From JAABRB01 sp041617635 (GTDB lineage: Bacteria > Pseudomonadota > Gammaproteobacteria > Burkholderiales > SG8-39): DNA of 64,000 nt. Positions 1-9,698 of this stretch are shown one piece after another (the stretch's first letter is position 1; each line of letters opens with the position of its first letter). Both the position numbers and the translations under genes were made by a program. The notes beneath the pieces are model-generated. The model was not told the DNA's origin and did not search any database. It saw nothing but the letters and a program-made list of their open reading frames with translations. The stretch lies in assembly GCA_041617635.1 (NCBI GenBank), contig JBFJOO010000006.1, forward strand, positions 29,200 through 93,199. The letters run 5' to 3'.

Positions 1-2
1 AC

Positions 3-395
3 GCGATCACGTTGACCGTCAATTGCTTCGCGCCGCAGCAGTTTCGTTTCGAGCGTTCGAGCAGCTCGGTGAAACCGTTCGTCGATCACCTCAATGAGTG
101 CGCGTTGCGCCATACGATCTCGAAGGTGCGCAACGAGCAGCGCGAAATGACGGGCGCGGTGTTTCGCGTGCTTGGTGAGATCCGCATCGAGGTGCGGCTC
201 GTCGCGGACTACGCGGGTTCCATGGTGCGCGTCGAGGCGCGGAATCTGGAAGGATTCGGCGCGTCCGCGTTCGTCGTGTCGGCGGATGCCCTGGACCGGT
301 CCCTGCTGGACGAGCTGGGCTGGCTCCTGCTCGGGCGGGCCAACCGGTTCGGCCTGGTTGCTGAGCGCGAGGCGAGCGGGCCGGCGCGGGCCTGA
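3..395 (+). CDS. Unidentified protein, 5'-partial
   Basis: The reading frame is open to the left edge of the window, so this is probably the C-terminal part (about 130 residues) of a gene starting upstream. The TTG at 12 is in frame, but nothing singles it out as a start. The visible part is soluble, with two acidic/hydrophobic stretches and a C-terminal Ala/Arg-rich tail. I see no signal peptide, membrane segment or cysteine cluster, and I do not recognise the family. It ends 127 bases before alaS on the same strand. recX often sits upstream of alaS in proteobacteria, but this sequence does not look like RecX to me. Coding is supported by the open frame and its co-directional position; the function is unknown. 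Confidence 0.5.
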   Translation, partial: AITLTVNCFAPQQFRFERSSSSVKPFVDHLNECALRHTISKVRNEQREMTGAVFRVLGEIRIEVRLVADYAGSMVRVEARNLEGFGASAFVVSADALDRSLLDELGWLLLGRANRFGLVAEREASGPARA

Positions 396-522
396 GCGCA
401 CCCGCCGCGCCGGCGGTTATTTGCATCGCTCCCCGATTCCGGCGAAAATCGCGTTCTTTCAACTATTTGACGCCCGCTCTTGCGGTTCGAGCCGCGGAGC
501 GGCGGACGGTGGACCCGCGGCC

Positions 523-3138
523 ATGAACTCCGCCGAAATTCGCACCAGCTTTCTGGACTTCTTCGCCAAGCGGAGTCACAGCATCGTGGCGTCGAGTCCG
601 CTCGTGCCGGCCAACGACCCGACACTGCTTTTCACGAACTCGGGGATGGTCCAGTTCAAGGACGTTTTCTTGGGTCGCGAGAGCCGGTCGTACAGCCGGG
701 CGACCACCGCGCAGCGCTGCCTCAGGGCGGGCGGCAAGCACAACGATCTCGAAAACGTCGGGTACACGGCGCGACATCACACGTTCTTCGAGATGCTCGG
801 GAACTTCAGCTTCGGCGATTACTTCAAGCGCGATGCGATCCGCCATGCGTGGGAGCTGCTCACGCAAGTCTGGGGCCTCGCCGGCGAGCGGATGTGGATC
901 ACGGTGTACGAGACCGACGACGAGGCCTACGAGATCTGGACCAAGGATATCGGCGTTCCGGCCGATCGCGTGCTGCGGATCGGCGACAAGCCCGGGGCCG
1001 GGAAGTACCAGAGCGACAATTTCTGGCAGATGGGCGACACCGGTCCGTGCGGCCCGTGTTCGGAGATCTTCTGGGATCACGGTCCAGGCGTTCCGGGCGG
1101 CCCGCCCGGCTCGGCGGATGCCGACGGAGACCGGTACATCGAGATCTGGAACCTGGTCGTCATGCAGTTCATCCGCGACGAAGCGGGCGTGCTGCATCCG
1201 CTGCCGAAGCCTTCGGTGGATACCGGCATGGGCCTGGAGCGCATCGCGGCCGTGCTGCAGGGCGTGCACGCCAACTATGAGATCGACCTGTTTCAGGATC
1301 TCATCAAGGCTGCCGCGCGGGAGACCGGGACGCGGGACCTCGCCGACAACTCGCTCAAGGTGATCGCAGATCACGTTCGCGCCTGTGCGTTCCTGATCGT
1401 CGATGGCGTCATTCCGGGGAACGAAGGGCGCGGCTACGTGCTTCGCCGCATCATCCGCCGCGCGCTGCGTCACGGCTATCAGCTCGGGCGGAAGGAGCCG
1501 TTCTTCTACCGGCTGGTGGACGATCTCGCTCGCGTGATGGGATCGGCATACCCGGAGTTGTCGAAGGCGCGGGAGCGGGTGAAGCAGGTGCTCCGCGCCG
1601 AGGAGGAGCGTTTCGGCGAGACCCTCGAGCACGGCATGAAGGTCCTCGAAGGCGCGTTGACGCGCGAGGATCGGATGCTGGACGGGGAGACCGTGTTCCA
1701 GCTCTACGACACCTTCGGGTTTCCGGTGGATCTCACCGCCGACATCGCGCGTGGGCGCGGCGTCATGATCGACCACGCCGGATTCGAGGCCGCCATGGCG
1801 CGTCAGCGCGAGCAGGCGCGCGCCGCGTCGAAGTTCAAGATGACGGCGGGCATCGAGTATCACGGCAAGCCCACCGAGTTTCGCGGCTACGAGGCGCTCG
1901 ACATCGAAGGCACGGTCGTCGCGATCTACCGGGAGGGAACGCAGGTCGAGGAGATCCAGTCCGGCGAGACTGCCGCCGTGGTACTGAATCGCACGCCGTT
2001 CTACGCGGAATCGGGCGGACAGGTCGGCGATCGTGGCGAGCTGGTCGGCTCCGCGGGCACCTTTGTCGTTGACGATACGCAGAAGATCCAGGCGGAAGTA
2101 TTCGGCCACCAGGGGCGGCTCACCACCGGCCGGCTGCGCGTCGGCGAGGCGGTGAAGGCCAAGGTCGACCCGGTCGCGCGGGCGCGTGCGGCATGGAACC
2201 ACTCCGCGACCCACCTGATGCATGCAGCGCTGCGCCAGGTGCTCGGGGCGCACGTTCAGCAGAAAGGCTCGCTCGTCGATTCCGAGCGCACGCGCTTCGA
2301 TTTCGCCCACAACGAGCCGCTGACCGAAGAGGAGATCCGGGAGGTCGAGGCGCTGGTCAATCGGGAGATTCGCCGGAACGTGGAAGTATCGGCGCGGATC
2401 ATGAAGTTCGACGACGCGATTCGCGCCGGCGCGCTCGCCTTTTTCGGCGACAAGTACGGCGACGAAGTGCGCGTGCTGCAGATGGGGGATTTCTCAACCG
2501 AGCTCTGCGGCGGAACGCACGTGCGCCGCACCGGCGACATCGGATTCTTCAAGATCATCTCGCAGACCGGGATCGCCGCAGGCGTCCGGCGTGTGGAGGC
2601 AGTGACCGCCGACGGCGCGCTCGCGCTGGTGCAGGATCAAGAGGCGCAGCTCGCCGAGGCAGCGGCGGCGCTGAAGGCGCAACCGACCGAGATCACGGCG
2701 AAGATCCGGCAGATGCTGGACAACGTGCGGTCGCTCGAGAAAGAGCTCGCGCGCCTCAAGTCCCGGGCCGCCGCTGCCCAGGGCGACGATCTCGCCGCGC
2801 GGGCCGACGACGTGAAAGGAGTCAAGGTCCTCGCCGCGACTCTGGATGGCGCGGATGCGAAGACGCTGCGTGAGACCATGGACAAGCTCAAGGACAAGCT
2901 CCGGACTGCGACGATCGTCCTCGCGGCGAGCGATGGCGAGAAAGTCAGCCTGATTGCGGGCGTCACGGCCGACCTCACGGCGAAAGTCAAGGCGGGCGAG
3001 CTCGTGAATTTTGTCGCCCGGCAGGTTGGCGGCAAGGGCGGTGGCCGGGCGGACATGGCACAGGCCGGTGGCAGCGAACCTGCCAAGGTGCCCGCGGCGC
3101 TCGGTTCCGTGAAGGGCTGGGTGGCCGAGCGGCTGTGA
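523..3138 (+). CDS. alaS: Alanyl-tRNA synthetase
   Basis: This class II synthetase charges tRNA-Ala and hydrolyses mischarged Ser/Gly-tRNA-Ala in the cytoplasm. The ATG at 523 opens the standard AlaRS N-terminus (MNSAEIRTSFLDFF) and gives 871 residues, the usual family length; the frame stays open further upstream without conserved sequence. Visible domains in order: the aminoacylation core with HHTFFEMLGNFSFGDYF near residue 85, then the editing domain with zinc ligands H560 and H564 (HSATH) and C662 and H666 (CGGTH). The C-Ala domain closes the protein with its glycine-rich motif (GGKGGGRADMAQAGG). All key residues are present. A stand-alone editing paralogue, AlaX, lies at 18348. Confidence 0.97.
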   Translation: MNSAEIRTSFLDFFAKRSHSIVASSPLVPANDPTLLFTNSGMVQFKDVFLGRESRSYSRATTAQRCLRAGGKHNDLENVGYTARHHTFFEMLGNFSFGDYFKRDAIRHAWELLTQVWGLAGERMWITVYETDDEAYEIWTKDIGVPADRVLRIGDKPGAGKYQSDNFWQMGDTGPCGPCSEIFWDHGPGVPGGPPGSADADGDRYIEIWNLVVMQFIRDEAGVLHPLPKPSVDTGMGLERIAAVLQGVHANYEIDLFQDLIKAAARETGTRDLADNSLKVIADHVRACAFLIVDGVIPGNEGRGYVLRRIIRRALRHGYQLGRKEPFFYRLVDDLARVMGSAYPELSKARERVKQVLRAEEERFGETLEHGMKVLEGALTREDRMLDGETVFQLYDTFGFPVDLTADIARGRGVMIDHAGFEAAMARQREQARAASKFKMTAGIEYHGKPTEFRGYEALDIEGTVVAIYREGTQVEEIQSGETAAVVLNRTPFYAESGGQVGDRGELVGSAGTFVVDDTQKIQAEVFGHQGRLTTGRLRVGEAVKAKVDPVARARAAWNHSATHLMHAALRQVLGAHVQQKGSLVDSERTRFDFAHNEPLTEEEIREVEALVNREIRRNVEVSARIMKFDDAIRAGALAFFGDKYGDEVRVLQMGDFSTELCGGTHVRRTGDIGFFKIISQTGIAAGVRRVEAVTADGALALVQDQEAQLAEAAAALKAQPTEITAKIRQMLDNVRSLEKELARLKSRAAAAQGDDLAARADDVKGVKVLAATLDGADAKTLRETMDKLKDKLRTATIVLAASDGEKVSLIAGVTADLTAKVKAGELVNFVARQVGGKGGGRADMAQAGGSEPAKVPAALGSVKGWVAERL

Positions 3139-3142
3139 CGCT

Positions 3143-3174
3143 GCGCGCGGCGCGGGGCGGTCGCGGCCGCGCGC
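3143..3174 (+). terminator. GC-rich hairpin between alaS and the DAHP synthase gene
   Basis: A perfect 9-bp inverted repeat (GCGCGCGGC at 3143-3151, GCCGCGCGC at 3166-3174) with a 14-base loop starts four bases after the alaS stop codon. No T-tract follows, so it may be a weak or Rho-assisted terminator or an RNA-stabilising hairpin. Confidence 0.35.
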
Positions 3175-3223
3175 AATTCGGCTAGAATCAATAGCTTCCG
3201 TCGAGTCCTCTGAGAACTAAGCC

Positions 3224-4348
<1,125 letters not shown>

Positions 4349-4403
4349 TGCGGCGGCACCTTGAGCGCGCGGCGCGGGCTGCCCGGACGCGTGAAAGCGC
4401 GCG

Positions 4404-5171
4404 GTGCAGGGCGCGCGATTGACCGAGCTCCTGCCATTCTCGGTCGGCGAGCTTGCGGCAATCGCGGCGATTCTCCTGCTCGCCTACGTTGTCCTTGGCA
4501 CCAGCGGATTCGGATCGGCTGTCGTCGGCATCCCGCTCCTTGCGCACGTGGTGCCGCTGCGCTTCGCAGTGCCGCTGGTGCTGCTGCTCGACGTCGTCGG
4601 AATGATCATCCAGTCGGCCCAGGTCCGCAGGCAGATCAACCGGGCGGAGCTGAAGCGGCTCATGCCGTTCATGGTGCTCGGCATCGCTTTGGGCACGACC
4701 TTGCTGGCGAACCTGCCGCAGCGGGCGCTGGTAGCGCTGCTTGGCTGCCTGGCGGTGGGATATGGGCTGCTCAACCTGGCGGGCAGGGTGTCGGCGCGGC
4801 CGTTACGCGCTGCCTGGGCGGTGCCCGCCGGTGTGGCGGGTGGGACGATGGGCGCGCTCTTCGGTACCGGCGGGCCGATCTATATCATCTTTCTCTCACG
4901 GCGGCTCGCCGACATGGTCGAGTTGCGCGCCACGATCACCGCGGTGCTCATGGTATCGGTCGCCACCCGGGTGGTGATCTTCGCCGTCTCCGGGTTGCTT
5001 CAGCAGGACGGGCTGTTGCTCGTCGCGGCGGCGATGCTGCCGGTGATGTTCGCAGGGCTGAATATCGGCTGGCGGATGCACGCGCGGCTGCCGCAGGCCG
5101 TCGTCCGCAAAGCGCTGTACGTGCTGCTCATCCTCGCCGGCGCCTCGCTGCTCGTGCGCGCGTTGGCGTAG
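4404..5171 (+). CDS. TauE/SafE (TSUP) family permease
   Basis: A 255-residue inner-membrane protein of about eight hydrophobic segments. It has the two-repeat TSUP architecture and an N-terminal GTSGFGSAVVGIPLL loop typical of TauE/SafE permeases; a second glycine-rich motif (GGTMGALFGTGGP) marks the second half. Family members export sulfite, sulfoacetate or other small organic anions; the substrate here is unknown. The GTG at 4404 is used; a TTG at 4419 is an alternative and changes only the first five residues. It lies 55 bases downstream of the DAHP synthase gene with no clear functional link. It is distinct from the TSUP-Usp fusion at 24121. Confidence 0.85.
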   Translation: MQGARLTELLPFSVGELAAIAAILLLAYVVLGTSGFGSAVVGIPLLAHVVPLRFAVPLVLLLDVVGMIIQSAQVRRQINRAELKRLMPFMVLGIALGTTLLANLPQRALVALLGCLAVGYGLLNLAGRVSARPLRAAWAVPAGVAGGTMGALFGTGGPIYIIFLSRRLADMVELRATITAVLMVSVATRVVIFAVSGLLQQDGLLLVAAAMLPVMFAGLNIGWRMHARLPQAVVRKALYVLLILAGASLLVRALA

Positions 5172-5306
5172 CAGGTGGTCCGCCCACCGGCGCGGATGGG
5201 CGACGGCCCGCCCGGCTGTGGCTTATTGCTGCGCACCGTGCACCGGACCGGTATCGCCCTGGGGACCGATTTGTCATAATGCCCAGGCCGTAACGCGGGG
5301 ATATCG

Positions 5307-5870
5307 ATGGCCGAGACGATCGACGACTCGAGACTGCCGCAGCTGGAGCACCTGGGCGACGCCACGCAGTTCGCCGGGAAGCTGCATGGCATGATCAACT
5401 ACGCGCCGCTGTTCGAGAACTTCAGCCTGCCCGAGATCCGGCTGATGGCGCACTTCATGCACAGTTATCGCGCCGAGGCCGGGCAGGAAATCCTGCGCGA
5501 GGGTGAGGCCGGCGATTTCATGATGATCGTGCTCGAGGGACGCATCGAAGTCTTCAAGCAGGACCGCTGGAACGCCCCGCGCGTGATCGCGACCGTCGAG
5601 GAAGGCAAGACGCTCGGCGAGATGTCCATGATCGACGGCGAGCCGAGGTTCGCCACCTGCGTCGCGACCGAGCAAACCTTGATCGCGGTGCTGACGCGCG
5701 AGAGCCTCGCCCGCATCATTCTCGAGCAGCCGATACTCGGGGCGAAGATCCTGATGGAGCTTGTGTTGATGCTGTCCCAGCGGTTGCGCCAGACGAGCCT
5801 GAAGCTCGTGGGCTACCTGGACAAGCAGAAGGAGCTCCAGGAGCAGGTGCAGGGCCCGGGGTTTGTCTAG
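5307..5870 (+). CDS. Cyclic nucleotide-binding domain protein without a DNA-binding domain
   Basis: A 187-residue soluble protein. Residues 30-150 form a Crp-type cNMP-binding beta-roll: GQEILREGEAGDFMMIVLEGRIEV, then a phosphate-binding-cassette-like stretch (GKTLGEMSMIDGEPRFAT). The C-terminal 40 residues form a charged helix (LSQRLRQTSLKLVGYLDK). Unlike Crp/Fnr regulators it stops there, so there is no helix-turn-helix. It may therefore sense a ligand and act through protein contacts; this is inference. The start is an ATG at 5307. The stop is followed by a convergent pyrE, with a hairpin between them. Confidence 0.8.
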   Translation: MAETIDDSRLPQLEHLGDATQFAGKLHGMINYAPLFENFSLPEIRLMAHFMHSYRAEAGQEILREGEAGDFMMIVLEGRIEVFKQDRWNAPRVIATVEEGKTLGEMSMIDGEPRFATCVATEQTLIAVLTRESLARIILEQPILGAKILMELVLMLSQRLRQTSLKLVGYLDKQKELQEQVQGPGFV

Positions 5871-5945
5871 CGGGCGCCGAGCGAAGCTAGTCTGAGCGGC
5901 TTTGCTCGGGGCAGTCAGCGTATCGGTCTAATCTCTTTCGCACGA

Positions 5946-5966
5946 ACAAGGGGGAATCCCCCTTGT
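5946..5966. terminator. Strong hairpin between convergent genes
   Basis: A perfect 9-bp stem (ACAAGGGGG at 5946-5954 and CCCCCTTGT at 5958-5966) with a three-base AAT loop. It sits between the ends of the cNMP-binding gene (+) and pyrE (-), where a shared bidirectional terminator is expected. Only a short T-rich stretch (TTGTATAT) follows on the plus strand. Confidence 0.55.
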
Positions 5967-5992
5967 ATATCCCCCCGCCTCGGTGGTTGTGA

Positions 5993-6694
5993 TCAGGCCG
6001 AAGCTGACCGGGTGGCGGCGCCGCCGTGCGCGGCGGACCACTCGGCGGGCGCATGCAGGAACTTCTCCACCTCGGAGAGCGTGCGCGCCTCGAAGTAGCC
6101 GAGCTGCTTGGCGGCTTCCAGCACGTCCCACCATGTCGCGAGCGAATGCAGCGTGACGCCGAGATCGGCGAGTATCTTGCTGCTCTCGGTGAAGATCGAG
6201 TAGTAGAAGATCACGAAGACGTGGTCTACTTTGGCGCCCGCGTCGCGCAGCGCCTGGCAGAAGTTGATCTTGCTGCGGCCGTCCGTGGTGAGATCCTCGA
6301 CGAGCAGCGCCCGGACCCCTTCGGGCATGTAGCCCTCGATCTGCGCGTTCCGCCCGAACCCCTTCGGCTTCTTGCGCACGTATTGCATCGGTAGCATCAG
6401 CGCATCGGCGATCCACGCGGCGAACGGGATTCCCGCGGTCTCACCGCCGACGATGGTGTCGATGGACTCGAATCCGATTTCCCGCAGGATCGTCGAGGCG
6501 GAAAAGTCGATGAGCGTGCGGCGCAGCCGCGGATAGGAGATCAGCTTGCGGCAGTCGATGTAGACCGGGCTCGCCCAGCCGGACGTGAAGATGAACGGCT
6601 TGTCGGCGTTGAACAGGACCGCCTCGATCTCGAGGAGCATCCTGGCCGTGGTGCGTGATACCAGTTCACGATCGGCGAAGCTGAATGCGGTCAT
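5993..6694 (-). CDS. pyrE: Orotate phosphoribosyltransferase
   Basis: Transfers the ribose 5-phosphate of PRPP to orotate, giving OMP in pyrimidine synthesis. The 233-residue product has a type I PRTase fold. The PRPP-binding motif LLVEDLTTDGRSK lies at about residues 130-142, with FIFTSGWASPVYIDCRKL in the N-terminal hood and a VRKKPKGFGRN catalytic flexible loop. The final 25 residues are an Ala-rich tail. It is transcribed alone on the minus strand and converges on the cNMP-binding gene. The ATG at 6694 is the natural start. Confidence 0.93.
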   Translation of the reverse strand: MTAFSFADRELVSRTTARMLLEIEAVLFNADKPFIFTSGWASPVYIDCRKLISYPRLRRTLIDFSASTILREIGFESIDTIVGGETAGIPFAAWIADALMLPMQYVRKKPKGFGRNAQIEGYMPEGVRALLVEDLTTDGRSKINFCQALRDAGAKVDHVFVIFYYSIFTESSKILADLGVTLHSLATWWDVLEAAKQLGYFEARTLSEVEKFLHAPAEWSAAHGGAATRSASA

Positions 6695-6881
6695 CGGGCG
6701 GGCCGTGGGTCACGCGGACGGCGCCATTGTCGCACACGGTCGAGCGCGTCGGCCGGGCGAGGCCGCCGATCGCCTGTGGGAGAATGGCAGCCCCCGCCGT
6801 GATTGCGCCGGCGGTGCGCAGGAAACGCGAGAGGCCTTCCAGGAATGACGCTGAGCTCCCGCGCGGAGATGGGCCGAACCA

Positions 6882-7133
6882 GTGCGTGACCAGGAACGCT
6901 CTCCGCTCCGCATTCCGCTCGACTGGGTGATCGTCGACGCGCTGGGCGCGATTCTGACCGGGGCGGGCGCCTACGGGCTCCTTGCCGGCCCCGGCGGGCC
7001 GCTGCCGATACTCGCCGAGCCGGGCGTCGCATGGGTCTGCATCGTTTTCGGCGTCGGCCTGATGGTGCTTGCGTTGGCGCAGATACTCAAGCGTATCCTG
7101 CGTCAGTCACGCGCCCCCCGCGAGAGGCGATAG
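6882..7133 (+). CDS. Small two-helix membrane protein, unknown
   Basis: An 83-residue protein starting with GTG at 6882. Two hydrophobic segments (about residues 15-35 and 48-68) are separated by a Pro/Gly-rich loop. A basic C-terminus (KRILRQSRAPRERR) suggests that this end is cytoplasmic. I do not recognise a family. It is the only reading frame here with a membrane-protein-like composition. It converges on the CDF transporter gene, whose stop codon is 27 bases away. Confidence 0.55.
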   Translation: MRDQERSPLRIPLDWVIVDALGAILTGAGAYGLLAGPGGPLPILAEPGVAWVCIVFGVGLMVLALAQILKRILRQSRAPRERR

Positions 7134-7160
7134 GGCTCTTCGTTGCCGCCGCGGTCCGGC

Positions 7161-8087
7161 TCAACGCTGGTCGTCGCCCCTCGCGACGGGGCGATCGAGC
7201 CCGATGTCGGCGAACGACACGGGATCTTCGCGCGGCTCCAGGTGCGTGAAGACCGACGCCTCCGGCAGGCGCGCCCGGACGTCGGCCTCGATGCGCTCCA
7301 GCACATCGTGACCGCGCTGCACGGTCCAGTGGCCCGGAACCAGGACATGGACGGACACGAACGAGCGGCCCGCGGCCTCGCGCGTACGTAACGCGTGGAA
7401 ACGCACCCCTTCCTTACCGTAGGCGTCCAGCACCGCCTCGATGGCGCGCCGCTCCTCGGCCGGCAGCGCGCGGTCGAGCAGGCCGAGGAACGATCTCCGG
7501 ACGAGCGTCACTCCGGACCATAAGATGTTCGCTGCGACCGCGAGCGCCACGATCGGATCGATTCGCTGCCATCCGGTCGCGGCGACCAGGAAAATCGCAA
7601 CGATCACGCCTGCTGTCGTCCAGACGTCCGTCATCAGATGCTTGGCGTCGGCTTCGAGCGCGATCGACCGGAATTGCCGCGCAGCGCGCCTGAGCACCAC
7701 GGCGACAGCCAGGTTGACGCCTGCGGCGATCGCCGAGATGGCCACACCGGCTCCCACACTCGTGATGGCTCGGGGGTTGACGAGGCGATCGGTCGCCGCC
7801 ACCACGATGGCGGTGGCCGCTGCGAGAATGAGCATCCCCTCGAAGCCGCTCGCGAAATATTCGGCCTTGCTGTAGCCGAACGCGTGGTCCTCGTCGGCCG
7901 GGCGCGCGGCGAGCGCGAGCATGGCCAGGGTGACGATCGCCGCCGCGAGATTCACCAGCGACTCCATCGCGTCCGAGAGGAGTCCGACCGAGCCGGTCAA
8001 CCACCAAGCGGCGCCCTTCAGCAGAAGGGTCGCAAGCGCCGCTCCGATGGAAAGCCAGGCGAAGCGTCGCAGGCTATTCCGATTCAC
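7161..8087 (-). CDS. Cation diffusion facilitator (CDF) metal efflux transporter
   Basis: A 308-residue inner-membrane protein with six predicted membrane segments and a C-terminal cytoplasmic metallochaperone-like domain (from about residue 205), the normal CDF layout. It exports divalent metals against a proton gradient. The membrane metal site can be located: LLSDAMESLVN supplies D39, E42 and N46, and KHLMTDVW supplies H150 and D154. In FieF, from memory, the first helix carries two aspartates where this protein has E42 and N46. This should shift metal preference, and the substrate is not predictable here. It lies 80 bases downstream of the anti-sigma gene on the same strand. Confidence 0.88.
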   Translation of the reverse strand: MNRNSLRRFAWLSIGAALATLLLKGAAWWLTGSVGLLSDAMESLVNLAAAIVTLAMLALAARPADEDHAFGYSKAEYFASGFEGMLILAAATAIVVAATDRLVNPRAITSVGAGVAISAIAAGVNLAVAVVLRRAARQFRSIALEADAKHLMTDVWTTAGVIVAIFLVAATGWQRIDPIVALAVAANILWSGVTLVRRSFLGLLDRALPAEERRAIEAVLDAYGKEGVRFHALRTREAAGRSFVSVHVLVPGHWTVQRGHDVLERIEADVRARLPEASVFTHLEPREDPVSFADIGLDRPVARGDDQR

Positions 8088-8167
8088 CGCACGATTTTGC
8101 GCCTCGCGGCGATGCTTCGCACGCGTTCAGCGCGCGCGAGGAGTTGACCGCGCACGGTTCGCGGCGC

Positions 8168-8977
8168 CTACCAGAATTTCTGGCAATCGCCCTTGGCGAT
8201 CATGGGCCCGGTCGCAGCGCCGCCGGATCCCTTTGCGGGCTCCATCGTGATCGCGAGCGCCGGCAGGTCCGCGAGCGCCTGGTCGGCAGACGAAGCGAGC
8301 CGAATCGTGCCTTTTTCGACCCCCGGGATCATTCCGAAAGAGCGGGGCTTCGCGCCTGGCTCCGTCGGCAGGCCCCAGAGCTCGTAGCCCATGTCGTCAC
8401 TCGGATTCGCCATGCCGATCCGCTTGAACCAGAGCTCGTTCGAATCGCGGTTGGCGTACGCGAGAAATACGATCTTGCCCGCGTCGTCGCGCAGCACCGC
8501 GACGTATGCGGGCTGCATCTGCTTCGAAGCGACCTCGATGACCCGCTCGACCGGAACTTCGACGACCCGCTCGACGGGTACCTGCACGACGCGCGGTTCC
8601 TGAACTGCGACTGCGACGAGCAGCGCCGCCGCCATGCCGCTCGCGACGAGCCCGGTGGTTCGCCAGAACGCGACGCTGTCCCAGAAGCCTGCCCCGCGCG
8701 CGCTCGCGGCGGACCGGCTGGCGGTTCCGCGGGGCGGCGCGGCGTCGGTGCCGACGCGGGCTTCGATGGCTTTCCACACCCGGGGCGACGGCCGCACCGG
8801 CTTGACGGCATCGGCCAGAGGGTTCAGGCGTGCCTCCCAGCCCGCGACACGGCGGCGCAGCGCCGCGTCCTCGCGCGCCCAGCTCTCGAAGCGCAGCCGG
8901 GCCCGGCCACGCAGCGTGCCCAGCACGTACTCCGCGGCGAGCCTGTCCTGCAGCTCCGGTTTGTCGCGATATCTCAT
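8168..8977 (-). CDS. Anti-sigma factor, RskA/anti-sigma-K type
   Basis: A 269-residue membrane-anchored anti-sigma factor. The N-terminal 80 residues form the sigma-binding part (LAAEYVLGTLRGRARLRFESW, the typical anti-sigma-K start). One membrane segment lies at about residues 108-126, and the C-terminal RskA-type domain should be periplasmic (AYVAVLRDDAGKIVFL, ELWGLP). Directly after the membrane segment, residues 131-146 are a tandem repeat (VQVPVERV, VEVPVERV). It starts seven bases after the sigma gene stop, so the pair is co-transcribed and should work as a sigma/anti-sigma switch. The signal released on is unknown. Confidence 0.88.
   Translation of the reverse strand: MRYRDKPELQDRLAAEYVLGTLRGRARLRFESWAREDAALRRRVAGWEARLNPLADAVKPVRPSPRVWKAIEARVGTDAAPPRGTASRSAASARGAGFWDSVAFWRTTGLVASGMAAALLVAVAVQEPRVVQVPVERVVEVPVERVIEVASKQMQPAYVAVLRDDAGKIVFLAYANRDSNELWFKRIGMANPSDDMGYELWGLPTEPGAKPRSFGMIPGVEKGTIRLASSADQALADLPALAITMEPAKGSGGAATGPMIAKGDCQKFW
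8540..8587 (-). repeat. In-frame 24-base tandem repeat in the anti-sigma gene
   Basis: Two 8-residue units, VQVPVERV and VEVPVERV, are followed by a further partial copy (IEV). They sit just outside the membrane segment of the anti-sigma factor and probably form a short extended stalk. Confidence 0.6.
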
Positions 8978-8984
8978 TTACCCG

Positions 8985-9557
8985 CTAATCCTCGCCGAGA
9001 CAGCTCTTCAGCCGCTCGAGACCACGCCGAATCCACGTCTTCACCGTTCCCAGCGGCTGCTGCATGTGAACGGCGAGCTCCGAATGTGACAGTCCCTCGA
9101 AGAAGGCCAGCATGATCGCCTGGCGCATCTTCCCGTCGAGCTTCGCCATGCATGCCGCCAAGGCTCTTGCATCGCTGGACCGCTGCAGCGTCGCGAGCGG
9201 CCCGAGCTCCTCGCTCGGCACGGCGGCGAGCGGATCCTCGCCGCTCTCCTCGTTCCATGCGAGCGACACCTCCATTCTGGGCCGCCGCAGCGAGTCGAGA
9301 CAGCGATTCCGCACGATGCTGGTCATCCAGGTCATCGGTGCCGACAGGGCGACCGAGTACGTCCTGGCGTTCATCCAGATGCTGACGTAGCACTCCTGCA
9401 ATACCTCCGCCGCCAAGTCCTCTCTTCGCAACATACGTACGGCGACGCCAAACAGTTTCGGCGAGGTCGCCTCGTACAAGCGTGCGAAGGCGGCCCGGTC
9501 GCCGTGCCCGCAGGCGTCCAGCAGCTCAGCTAACTCTTTGTTTTGTTGTGGTTCCAT
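8985..9557 (-). CDS. ECF-type RNA polymerase sigma factor
   Basis: A 190-residue sigma-70 family factor of the extracytoplasmic function group, close in pattern to SigK. Region 2 spans about residues 20-90 (AFARLYEATSPKLFGVAVRM through the -10-recognising TYSVALSAPMTWMTSIVRNRCLD). Region 4 spans about 130-186, with a helix-turn-helix (LSHSELAVHMQQPLGTVKTWIRRGLERLK). The SHSELA/LGTVKTW pattern is canonical. It is the first gene of a two-gene unit with the anti-sigma factor. The ATG at 9557 gives the expected N-terminus. The target promoters cannot be inferred from this window. Confidence 0.93.
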   Translation of the reverse strand: MEPQQNKELAELLDACGHGDRAAFARLYEATSPKLFGVAVRMLRREDLAAEVLQECYVSIWMNARTYSVALSAPMTWMTSIVRNRCLDSLRRPRMEVSLAWNEESGEDPLAAVPSEELGPLATLQRSSDARALAACMAKLDGKMRQAIMLAFFEGLSHSELAVHMQQPLGTVKTWIRRGLERLKSCLGED

Positions 9558-9698
9558 GCTTATCGCCCGCCGCGCGTGGCAGGGAGCGGCGCGATCTGAC
9601 GCCCGATTAGTGGTGGGTGCTCGCGTACGCCTGTGCCCATGGCCGGGGCTGAGCGCGGCGCGGGGCGCCGGCGCGCCCGCGGCGGACCCCCGCGGTGT

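Noticed and set aside
463..2310. A 615-codon minus-strand frame across alaS
   Set aside because: The product lacks recognisable structure and lies entirely within a gene with complete AlaRS motifs.
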